The notes under the pieces are model-generated. The model worked only from the letters and a program-made list of their open reading frames with translations, was not told the origin of the DNA and did no database searches. Position numbers and translations under genes: made by a program. A stretch of 64,000 nt of DNA from an uncultured Lachnospiraceae bacterium (lineage in GTDB: Bacteria; Bacillota; Clostridia; Lachnospirales; Lachnospiraceae): contig CABUPO010000006.1 of assembly GCA_902493385.1 (NCBI GenBank), positions 62,001-126,000 of the forward strand. The letters run 5' to 3'. Of this stretch, positions 17,409-24,994 are shown piece by piece. The number at the start of each line of letters is the position of its first letter. Within the stretch, counting starts at the first letter, position 1.

Positions 17409-18359
17409 TTGACAGGAAAAAATATTGCTTTATGCACTAATGACATGCGTTATATGAAGGCGTTTTCTGATTATTGCATGCGTTATCATTCTGACAATAT
17501 ATCTATGGATATTATCCCTTCCCAGGATGAAGTTACAGCTTATATCAGGAATAATCATGTTGATATTTTTATGACCGACAGCGCTTATACGGCAGAAAAA
17601 GTACGCACATGCGGCATTATGACCGTCATATTGTCCGATGAAAAATATGTAAAGGCTGAGGATGGAAGATTTATATATCGTTTTCAGAAAATGGATGATA
17701 TCATGCGCCAGATATATGGTTTTTTGGCAGACGGCAGTGATAGCGGACATAATGGAGTGAAGTGTACTGCTTTTAAGAATGTGGATATTACCGGTGTATT
17801 TTCTCCGTGCTATGACGCTCAGAGAGAGCAGTTTTCAAGAATGCTTGCGAAGGTATATTCTGAACAGTATAAGGTTTTGTATCTTAATCTTTCAGTGTTC
17901 TCAGAGTATGACAATGGTGATGAGGACGGTATAAGCGAGCTTATGTATTTTATTAACGAGGATATACCTTCCGCATCATTGAGGGTTCTTAATGTGGTTA
18001 AAGAATTGAATGGCTATTATGTCGTACCCGGAGCAAAGCATTACAGGGATTTGTATGATATGACCGCAGGCGATATGGGCGCATTATTTTCGTGTATAAG
18101 AGCGATGGATGAGTTTGGTCGTGTGATAGTTGATATTGGATTTTTAAGTGATGCAGTATATGCGGCTCTTGATGGCTGCCAAAGGTTATATATGCCGGTA
18201 ATGGACGCAGGCAGCGCGCGGCTTTCCCATATGTGGCGTGATTTATGTGCAGAAGAGCACGGTGCGCTTAAAGAGAATACGAAAGTTATAGAGCTTCCAA
18301 AATGGTGGGATGCACGCGCTGATATGAGATATGAGTGGGTCAGTCATGGAAGATACTAG
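17409..18359 (+). CDS. tadZ: TadZ/CpaE-like protein with degenerate P-loop
   Basis: 316 residues. Residues 1-110 resemble an atypical receiver domain; residues ~120-316 resemble a ParA/MinD-type ATPase, with KVLYLNLSVFS in the place of the deviant Walker B and a late VIVDIGFLSDAV. The expected Walker A loop reads VFSPCYDAQREQF and has lost the Gly-Lys-Thr core, so ATP hydrolysis is doubtful. TadZ proteins place the pilus machine at a cell site. The start is TTG at 17409, 7 bases after AAAGGAGG; the ATG at 17379 lies upstream of that site. The end overlaps the TadA gene by 29 bases. Confidence 0.75.
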   Translation: MTGKNIALCTNDMRYMKAFSDYCMRYHSDNISMDIIPSQDEVTAYIRNNHVDIFMTDSAYTAEKVRTCGIMTVILSDEKYVKAEDGRFIYRFQKMDDIMRQIYGFLADGSDSGHNGVKCTAFKNVDITGVFSPCYDAQREQFSRMLAKVYSEQYKVLYLNLSVFSEYDNGDEDGISELMYFINEDIPSASLRVLNVVKELNGYYVVPGAKHYRDLYDMTAGDMGALFSCIRAMDEFGRVIVDIGFLSDAVYAALDGCQRLYMPVMDAGSARLSHMWRDLCAEEHGALKENTKVIELPKWWDARADMRYEWVSHGRY

Positions 18360-19533
18360 GATTACTGATATAAAAGACAGAATAAAAGCCGGGCTGACAG
18401 AGGAGTCAATTGTTGACGGGGGATGGAACGAAGAGGAGATTGCCGGGTATATTGATTCTGCTCTTATTAAATATCCTGATTATATTCCGATACGAATGAA
18501 AAAGTATATAAAAAAATGCATTATCAATGAAATCATTGGATATGACGTAATATCGGAGCTTTTGGAAGATGATGATATTACGGACATTATGGTAAACGGA
18601 ATGTCAGATATATTTTATGAGAGGCTGGGCGGGATTTGCAGATATGACAAAGGTTTTTCATCAACAGCGAAATTATTCAATATCATACAGCATATAGCTG
18701 CTGGGCATAACCGTATTGTCAATGAATCCGAGCCCATTGTCGATGTCAGGCTTAGTGATGGTTCAAGAGTAAATATTGTGCTTCCGCCCGTAGCAGTAAA
18801 TGGTCCTATTGTTACTATAAGAAAGTTTCCAAAGCATGATTTTACACTTGAAAAGCTTATAGAAATTGAGAGTATTACGAAGGAAGCCGCAGATTTTTTA
18901 AAAATGCTTGTCGCTGCAAAGTATAACATATTTATTTCAGGCGGAACAGGAACAGGTAAAACTACATTTCTTAATGCGTTGTCTAATTATATTCCGTCTG
19001 ATGAAAGAATTGTGACTATTGAAGATTCAGCAGAGCTTAGGATACAGGGAGTAGATAATATTGTGAGGCTTGAGACACGTAACGCTAATTTTGAAGGCAA
19101 TAACGAGATAACTATGAGAGATTTGATTAAATCAAGCCTCAGAATGCGGCCGGACAGGATAATCGTAGGTGAAGTACGAGGAGAAGAGACTCTTGATATG
19201 CTTCAGGCTATGAATACAGGACATGACGGAAGTATATCTACAGGACATGCTAATAGCCCTAAGGATATGATAGCAAGGCTTGAGACGCTTGTTCTTATGG
19301 CGGGCAATATGCCGCTTGACGCAATAAGACGTCAGATAGGCTCTGCGCTTGATATACTTGTACATCTTGGAAGAATAAAAGACGGTAAACGAAAAACGCT
19401 TGATATATCAGAAGTAATGTATGACGATAATAATGTTCATCTTAATCAGCTGTTTAAATATGATGACAAAATGGGACTTATCAGAACCGGCAATGACATG
19501 AATGATTGTTCTAAGCTTGAAAGATACAGATGA
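18331..19533 (+). CDS. tadA: Tad secretion ATPase TadA/CpaF
   Basis: 400 residues of the GspE/VirB11 superfamily. Walker A is SGGTGTGKTT (~residues 203-211), the Asp box is VTIEDSAELR, Walker B is RIIVGEVRGEE, and the His box is TGHDGSISTGHA. The N-terminal part DDDITDIMVNG is typical of CpaF. It energises assembly of the Flp pilus from the cytoplasmic face. Two starts are possible, ATG 18331 and ATG 18346; both lie inside the preceding gene, which indicates translational coupling. Confidence 0.95.
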   Translation: MSGSVMEDTRITDIKDRIKAGLTEESIVDGGWNEEEIAGYIDSALIKYPDYIPIRMKKYIKKCIINEIIGYDVISELLEDDDITDIMVNGMSDIFYERLGGICRYDKGFSSTAKLFNIIQHIAAGHNRIVNESEPIVDVRLSDGSRVNIVLPPVAVNGPIVTIRKFPKHDFTLEKLIEIESITKEAADFLKMLVAAKYNIFISGGTGTGKTTFLNALSNYIPSDERIVTIEDSAELRIQGVDNIVRLETRNANFEGNNEITMRDLIKSSLRMRPDRIIVGEVRGEETLDMLQAMNTGHDGSISTGHANSPKDMIARLETLVLMAGNMPLDAIRRQIGSALDILVHLGRIKDGKRKTLDISEVMYDDNNVHLNQLFKYDDKMGLIRTGNDMNDCSKLERYR

Positions 19534-19549
19534 GGAGGAGCGTACATTA

Positions 19550-21124
19550 ATGATTAATAAAGCGGATAATTATAATGTGTATAATCTTAAAACATATGAA
19601 TTTCTATGCATTATTCTGGTTACATGTATTTTTGATTATCTGATATTTTATATGTTTTATAAAAGCATCATTGTATGTATTGTAATGTGTGTTCCAATTG
19701 CTTTAAGGATTATTCCGGCATATAAAAAATACCGGATAAATAAGCGGAAGAAAATACTTTCTGATGGGTTTGAGGAGCTTTTGTCAAGCGTGGGCTCTGC
19801 CTTATGCGCGGGTTATTCGCTGGAGAATGCATTTGCCGCCGCAGAAAAGGAGCTGGCCGTATTATATGACAGCAGGCATGATATAATCCGCGAGACAAAA
19901 AGGATATGTAACGGTATACGGATTAACAGAACGGCTGCTGAGCTTATTGCAGACCTTGCAAAAAGAAGCGGAATTGACGATATAGTAAGTTTTTCTGAGA
20001 TACTTACTATTGCAAAAGAGAGCGGCGGCAATCTGATAGCAATTGTAAAGCAGACTGCTGACAATATACATGATAAGCGTGAAATCGAGCGGGAGATAGA
20101 CGCTATGATATCAGGCAAAAGGCTTGAATACAGAATTATGTGCGTTATGCCGTCGGCAATGCTTATGTACCTTAGTATATGTTCTCCAGAGTACCTGTCG
20201 GTAATGTACGGTAATCTTATAGGCGTATCAATAATGACCGTATGTCTTTTGGCGTATTATTTATCATATCGTATTGCAGAAAACATTATGACATTCGGAG
20301 ACGAACGCATAAAAGTGAGTAAGAGAAGTATCTTTGGTAAAAAGGTTAAAGCGCATAACACATATCCGCTTATATACAGGATTTTAATTAAGACCTCTGC
20401 GGCCGATAGAATGAACAGGCTTTCAGAGAAAGCTGCGGGAATTAATCCTGATAAAGACAGGGATACCGCATGCAGGGAATTTTGGAATCTGTTTGGGACA
20501 GGAATATATGCAGGGTTGTCTGTAGCTGTAGTTATTATCGTTATTGGATTTATATATGCAAGGAATAGTTTTTTGTACATATGTGTTTTGGCGCTGGTTA
20601 TTTTAGCGGGAATCCCTTATATGACATGTAAAAGAGTTGACAATAAGCTTAAGGAGCGTAATGACAGGCTGATGCTTGGATATCCTGAACTTATCAGCAG
20701 GCTTTTACTGCTTTTGGGAGCGGGCAGCAGCATTAAGGGAGCCTGGGAGAGGCTTGTGTATGATTATATGAAAAAGAAGGAGAGCAGCCGTAATTATTAT
20801 GATTATGTATATGAGGAAATGAGATATTCGCTGTCCGAGCTAAAAAGGGGAATATCAGAAAATTCAATGTATGAGAGGTTTGGGCGGAGAGTGCGGCTTA
20901 TGCCTTATATGAAATTATGTTCAATGCTTTCGCAGAATCTTAAACGAGGCAACAGATACATATTTGACCAGCTTAAAATGAGCTCGCTTGACGCATATGA
21001 GAAGAAACGTGAAAATGTAAAAAAATTAGGGGAAGAGGCCTCGTCAAAGCTTCTTTTGCCTATGATGATTCAGTTTATACTGGTGCTGGTGATTATTATG
21101 TTTCCGGCGCTGGCGTCAATATAG
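19550..21124 (+). CDS. Fused TadB-TadC pilus platform protein
   Basis: 524 residues, about twice the size of a single TadB or TadC. The N-terminal half has a T2SSF-type segment (FEELLSSVGSALCAGYSLENAF) flanked by two membrane regions, as in TadB. The C-terminal half repeats the plan (YPELISRLLLLLGAGSSIKG, then SMLSQNLKRGNRYIFDQL, then a final membrane helix ending FPALASI), as in TadC. In most tad loci these are two genes; no stop or frameshift separates them here. The start at 19550 follows GAGGAGGAG. TadB and TadC form the inner-membrane platform that TadA drives. Confidence 0.85.
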   Translation: MINKADNYNVYNLKTYEFLCIILVTCIFDYLIFYMFYKSIIVCIVMCVPIALRIIPAYKKYRINKRKKILSDGFEELLSSVGSALCAGYSLENAFAAAEKELAVLYDSRHDIIRETKRICNGIRINRTAAELIADLAKRSGIDDIVSFSEILTIAKESGGNLIAIVKQTADNIHDKREIEREIDAMISGKRLEYRIMCVMPSAMLMYLSICSPEYLSVMYGNLIGVSIMTVCLLAYYLSYRIAENIMTFGDERIKVSKRSIFGKKVKAHNTYPLIYRILIKTSAADRMNRLSEKAAGINPDKDRDTACREFWNLFGTGIYAGLSVAVVIIVIGFIYARNSFLYICVLALVILAGIPYMTCKRVDNKLKERNDRLMLGYPELISRLLLLLGAGSSIKGAWERLVYDYMKKKESSRNYYDYVYEEMRYSLSELKRGISENSMYERFGRRVRLMPYMKLCSMLSQNLKRGNRYIFDQLKMSSLDAYEKKRENVKKLGEEASSKLLLPMMIQFILVLVIIMFPALASI

Positions 21125-21140
21125 AAAACAGGGGGTACAT

Positions 21141-21311
21141 ATGATGTTAAAAGATTTTTGGAACAATGAAGACGGTATAGGCGTAGTTGAAATTATTCTT
21201 ATACTGGTTATACTTATAGCTCTTGTCCTTATTTTTAAGGATAAGATATCCGGTATAGTTGATGATGCAATGCAAAGTATTGATGATAACAGCGGAGAAA
21301 TAATTGAATAA
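21141..21311 (+). CDS. Flp1-family type IVb pilin (56 aa)
   Basis: A 56-residue precursor. A short charged leader (MMLKDFWNNEDG) is followed by the prepilin cleavage context G/IGVVE, with Glu at position +5, then a hydrophobic helix (IILILVILIALVLIF) and an acidic tail (DDAMQSIDDNSGEIIE). This is the architecture of the Gram-positive Flp1 pilins, the main pilus subunit. It follows the fused TadB-TadC gene by 16 bases and overlaps the next gene by 8 bases. ATG 21141 follows GGGGG; ATG 21144 is an alternative. The leader should be cut by the operon's own A24 peptidase. Confidence 0.88.
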   Translation: MMLKDFWNNEDGIGVVEIILILVILIALVLIFKDKISGIVDDAMQSIDDNSGEIIE

Positions 21312-23307
21312 CACGGATAAAAAATATGAGGGCAGCGTTACAGTTTATATGGCGCTTGTATTTGCAGCGCTTTTGGCGCTTATTATATGTATCATATCTC
21401 TTATGCGATATCAGGCTGAAAGGGTGAATATTAAAAGAGATTTGGATATAGCAGTTGAATCTTCTTTTGGAAAATATTTTAGACCGTTGTTTGATGATTA
21501 CAGAATGTTCTACTATATTGAGAATGACGAAGAAGCGTTATCTGCCGATATAATGTCTTATTTTTATGAAAATCAGAAGCAGACGCCAAAGCTTTTGGCG
21601 CTTACTCCAAAAGATATTAATGTATCAGGTAAATGCTATGCTCCTGATAATGATATGGAGAATGTAATAAATCAGATGTGCGATGCAGCCATATATAAAT
21701 ATGGTAAAAATATCGCTGATGACGTCATAGGAAAAATAAAAGAAAGGCTTAATATTATCAGTAAGAATTGCGATACTTTGTCTGATGCAGGCGAGGAAGT
21801 ATGCGATATAAAAGAAGATGCAGATATTGAAAAAGATGTGCTTACTCTTCTTGAACTTGTAGAAGGAGTGCGTATAGAAGACGGCAGGGTAAAATGTGCG
21901 GATATATATGTAAAGCAGGCTGTTAAGGGTAAAGCTACTATGCTGAATACCGGAATTGATTCTGAAATAATATGGAACGCTGTATCTGAAAATTACTGGA
22001 GTATCGACGACATGCCTGTAAAGCTTTCAAAGCTTGCAAAAAAAGGAGCAGAAGGAGATAACGCTGTACTGCCCGATAAAGAGTTAAAAGCATGGAAAAA
22101 GAAGCTTGAGGCAATTAAAAATGTAACAGAAAAGGCTTATGTTCTTGCAAAAGAGCTGGACGGCAGAATGGATAATAACAGTAAAAGGAACTGCATCTGT
22201 AATGTTGCCGGAATATACAGCCATTTGTCTTACAATATTTCAATACTTGACACGCTTATTTCCTGCGCCGAAATAGCTGAGCCTAAAAGTATATCCGAAT
22301 GGAAGGAGTACGAAGGGCATATCAAGTCTTGTATACATATGCTTTCCGGTTATCATATTAAATCCTTATATTTTGATTACAGTACATTATCGCTAAAAAA
22401 AGAAAGCAATCCTGTGGAAAATGTCAATCCCAAAAAGACAGTCATAACAGACCTTTTGACAGGAGACGCTGAAATATCTTCAAATGCTGTTACGGAGGCT
22501 GATATTTATCTTAACGTTAACAGTAAGGAAGAGAAAAAATATATATATGATTATAGAGAACCTGAGGAGCTTGCCAATTTTTTAGATTCATGCAAAATCG
22601 AAAATAAGGAAGTAAATATAAGCGACGGTATTTTGTCCGCGCTTTATATAAATGAGTATCTTAATGGTTTTACTGATTATAATAAGGACTATGCGGGTAA
22701 AAGAGCTCTTATGTATGAAAAGGAATATATTATTTCTGCAAATGAAACGGACAGGGATAATTTGAATGAAGTCGTTAAAAAAATACTTCTTATGCGAACA
22801 GGAACTTCATTCGTATATCTTATATCAGACAGGCAGAAAAGTAATATGGCGTATGCTACGGCTGTGGCGGTTGTGGGCTTTACCGGTATGGAGGCGCTTG
22901 TAAAATGTACGCAGTATATGATTCTTGCGGGGTGGGCTTATGAGGATGCATGTATAGATGTATATGCGCTTTTGTCAGGAAAGAAGATACCTGTAATCAA
23001 GAACGAGAAAAGCCTTAATGTAAAATATTCGGAGCTTCCTGTGTTTGGAAAGCAGTTTGTAAAAGAAAAGGCGGAGAATATAAGCGGTAACAAAGGTATA
23101 GATTATTCGGATCTCACGCTTATGTATATATGCCTTATGGATGAAAAGAAAAGCGCTGCCAGATGCATGGATATCATTCAGTATAATATGAAGTTAAATT
23201 ATTCCGAAAGGTTTTCATTTGTAAATGCGCTTTATAGGGCAAAAGCAGTAATAAGGTGCAGCCGTCCGTATAATATGCGGGCTGAGAAAGAATATATGTA
23301 CAGATAA
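21304..23307 (+). CDS. Tad-locus DUF5702-like membrane-anchored protein
   Basis: 667 residues. The N-terminus (GSVTVYMALVFAALLALIIC) is a single pilin-like membrane helix; the rest is a long, charged, mostly helical outer part with few hydrophobic stretches except near residues 515-545. This matches the DUF5702 proteins found in Firmicutes tad loci, probably pilus-associated or minor pilins with large ectodomains. The start is TTG at 21304, overlapping the pilin gene by 8 bases, with AGCGGAGAAA ahead of it. The role is inferred from position and topology. There are few cysteines, unlike the next gene. Confidence 0.7.
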   Translation: MNNTDKKYEGSVTVYMALVFAALLALIICIISLMRYQAERVNIKRDLDIAVESSFGKYFRPLFDDYRMFYYIENDEEALSADIMSYFYENQKQTPKLLALTPKDINVSGKCYAPDNDMENVINQMCDAAIYKYGKNIADDVIGKIKERLNIISKNCDTLSDAGEEVCDIKEDADIEKDVLTLLELVEGVRIEDGRVKCADIYVKQAVKGKATMLNTGIDSEIIWNAVSENYWSIDDMPVKLSKLAKKGAEGDNAVLPDKELKAWKKKLEAIKNVTEKAYVLAKELDGRMDNNSKRNCICNVAGIYSHLSYNISILDTLISCAEIAEPKSISEWKEYEGHIKSCIHMLSGYHIKSLYFDYSTLSLKKESNPVENVNPKKTVITDLLTGDAEISSNAVTEADIYLNVNSKEEKKYIYDYREPEELANFLDSCKIENKEVNISDGILSALYINEYLNGFTDYNKDYAGKRALMYEKEYIISANETDRDNLNEVVKKILLMRTGTSFVYLISDRQKSNMAYATAVAVVGFTGMEALVKCTQYMILAGWAYEDACIDVYALLSGKKIPVIKNEKSLNVKYSELPVFGKQFVKEKAENISGNKGIDYSDLTLMYICLMDEKKSAARCMDIIQYNMKLNYSERFSFVNALYRAKAVIRCSRPYNMRAEKEYMYR

Positions 23308-23319
23308 TAAGGTTTTAAA

Positions 23320-23471
23320 AGTACCGGCATTGACAGGCAGGAATGCCAGAAAATAATCAGATAAATAATAAAAATAACCTGCATATCTTAAATGATAAAT
23401 CATAAACATACGGCCGTATGGCCAAAAAGCCAAAAAACGAACCAGGCATCCTGCCTGTCAATGCCGGTACT
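23320..23471. repeat. Near-perfect inverted repeat flanking a 97-bp segment with a promoter
   Basis: The left arm (23320-23347) and right arm (23445-23471) are inverted copies: 23 bases match exactly, then a single extra A in the left arm, then ATGCC. The arms enclose 97 bases. The left arm contains TTGACA (23330-23335) and the enclosed segment supplies AATAAT (23352-23357) at 16-base spacing, so a plus-strand promoter spans the junction. A 14-base palindrome, CATACGGCCGTATG, lies at 23407-23420. The layout matches invertible promoter switches; a large RNA hairpin is the alternative. Confidence 0.6.
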
Positions 23472-23493
23472 GTAAAGAAAGGGGAGTTTTGCT

Positions 23494-24147
23494 ATTAAAA
23501 AAGCGTCTTTAACTGTAGAAGCAGCGCTTATGTTTCCTGTTTTTTTCTTCGCTGTTATTGCATTTATTTATATTATTGTGTGGTTTCAGAATGCTGAGAA
23601 GGTGCAGCAGGATTTGGTAAATAAAGCAAGATTTATTTCATGCGCCGCATATTCTGCAGATGAGTTTGTTATAAAAACCGGAAATGAGCCGGAAAGTGAC
23701 ATACATATTGAAAAAAGCTACAGGGCAGGCATAAAAATTCCAATTATTTCTCTTTTGCCGGTAAAAACGCACCAAAAGGTATATATGAGAAAGTTTACAG
23801 GAATAGATTCTTTAGAAGAAGGAGAAGGTTCTGAGATAGTATATATAACCCCGCATGGAAAAGTGTATCATCTTTCGGCAATCTGTACATACATTAAGTC
23901 GCGCATATATTCGGCATATTATTCAGATATAGAATATAAAAGAAACGCAGACAGACAAAAATATATACCATGCAGCAAATGCACAGGAGCAAGCGGAGGT
24001 ATTGTGTACATTACGGAATATGGAATAAGGTATCATTCGGATATGAATTGCAGTTATATTGAAAAAAATGTTATTCCTATAAGGTATACTGAAGTAAGTG
24101 ACAGGAGGCTTTGCAGTAAGTGTGCAAAAAAAGGAGATGTACAATGA
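23494..24147 (+). CDS. TadE-like pseudopilin with two Cys-rich modules; apparent ATT start
   Basis: 217 residues if translation begins at ATT 23494. That start gives IKKASLTVEAALMFPVFFF, the conserved TadE-type leader, and lies 7 bases after AAAGGGGAG. The frame holds no ATG, GTG or TTG between the stop at 23473 and the ATG at 23530, which would remove the TVEAAL block. The middle is a short ectodomain. The C-terminus (~118-213) has two copies of a module with VYIT..G..YH....C.YI and a closing CSKC, each with the ligand set His-Cys-Cys-x2-Cys, which suggests metal binding. The stop overlaps the next start (ATGA). Confidence 0.78.
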   Translation: MKKASLTVEAALMFPVFFFAVIAFIYIIVWFQNAEKVQQDLVNKARFISCAAYSADEFVIKTGNEPESDIHIEKSYRAGIKIPIISLLPVKTHQKVYMRKFTGIDSLEEGEGSEIVYITPHGKVYHLSAICTYIKSRIYSAYYSDIEYKRNADRQKYIPCSKCTGASGGIVYITEYGIRYHSDMNCSYIEKNVIPIRYTEVSDRRLCSKCAKKGDVQ

Positions 24148-24524
24148 ATATTGAAAAAAATTATATTAAAAACGGTTCATTTACTGTAGAAGCGGCATTA
24201 ATTATTCCGATTATTACAGGTATTATAATAATATTGATACATACGCTGCTTGTAATGCATGACAGAGGATATGTATATATGAAGCTTTCTGAGTATGCAC
24301 AGACAGGAGAAGATATTACGGACGAAATTTATGAGGAGTGTAAAAAGCATCTTTTTGTAAGCAGTGTTTCTGACATAGTATATGAAAATACATATTCGGA
24401 ATATGTTATAAGTGGGGTTATACGCACAAAAAGCAGTATATTTCAGAATAGAAGTATGACTGTAAAAAGATACATTCCCGATTACTGCAGATACATCAGG
24501 TCTCAGGAGATTATTGCAAAATAG
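24144..24524 (+). CDS. TadE/TadF-like pseudopilin
   Basis: 126 residues: a short charged leader, the TadE-type block NGSFTVEAALIIPIITGI with Glu in the usual place, one membrane helix, and a ~85-residue ectodomain without Cys modules. ATG 24144 has AAAGGAG ahead of it and overlaps the stop of the previous gene by four bases, so the two pseudopilins are translated as a pair. Such proteins are minor pilins needed for assembly of Flp pili. Confidence 0.8.
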   Translation: MNIEKNYIKNGSFTVEAALIIPIITGIIIILIHTLLVMHDRGYVYMKLSEYAQTGEDITDEIYEECKKHLFVSSVSDIVYENTYSEYVISGVIRTKSSIFQNRSMTVKRYIPDYCRYIRSQEIIAK

Positions 24525-24532
24525 AAAAAGTA

Positions 24533-24994
24533 ATGAAAAAAAACAAGAATGTAAAATGCCTTAGCGAATATTATGATATTTACAGACCCGATTTCGACAG
24601 TATATATGCTGTAATAAATTTTGCAATTATACTTTTGGTCAACAAAGAGGATACTGTCGGTATTGTTTTAAATCCGGAATATATATTTTATGACGCTGAG
24701 CAGAAAAAAGTGCGGTTCAGCAGAGCGCCAAATTATAAAATAAGCTATGAATACCAAGTTAAAGAGCTTCTAATATATCTTGAAAATATGGCAGGCTATG
24801 CTGGAGAATATACATATACATTCGTTAAGGATGTAAGGGAAGCATATTACAGAAAAGGGCTGCAGGAATGCTGTAAAGTTATAAAGCAGTATGAGGATAA
24901 AAAGCACACGAAAGAAGCTGTTATTTTTACTGTCTGCGTGTTTATATTTCAGATATTATATTATATGCTTACAACGCTTAGATTCTACGAATGA
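24533..24994 (+). CDS. Tad-locus protein, possibly DUF6382-like, with C-terminal membrane helix
   Basis: 153 residues. The segment LNPEYIFYDAEQKKVRFSRA followed by YQVKELLIYLENMA resembles the N-terminal domain of DUF6382/FHA proteins often found at Firmicutes tad loci; the likeness is by eye only. No FHA domain follows; instead the protein ends in one membrane helix (AVIFTVCVFIFQILYYML). The start at 24533 has only a weak AGAAAAAG site, 8 bases after the previous stop. It closes the tad operon and its end overlaps the convergent ASKHA gene by 10 bases, with no terminator between them. Confidence 0.6.
   Translation: MKKNKNVKCLSEYYDIYRPDFDSIYAVINFAIILLVNKEDTVGIVLNPEYIFYDAEQKKVRFSRAPNYKISYEYQVKELLIYLENMAGYAGEYTYTFVKDVREAYYRKGLQECCKVIKQYEDKKHTKEAVIFTVCVFIFQILYYMLTTLRFYE

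Noticed and set aside
23320..23471. Miniature transposon (MITE) reading of the inverted repeat
   Set aside because: No target-site duplication could be found next to the arms and no second copy was noticed in the window; the invertible promoter reading fits better, though not proven.
24533..24994. Second prepilin in the last tad gene
   Set aside because: It lacks a TVEAA or G/xxxxE leader, and its only membrane helix is at the C-terminus.
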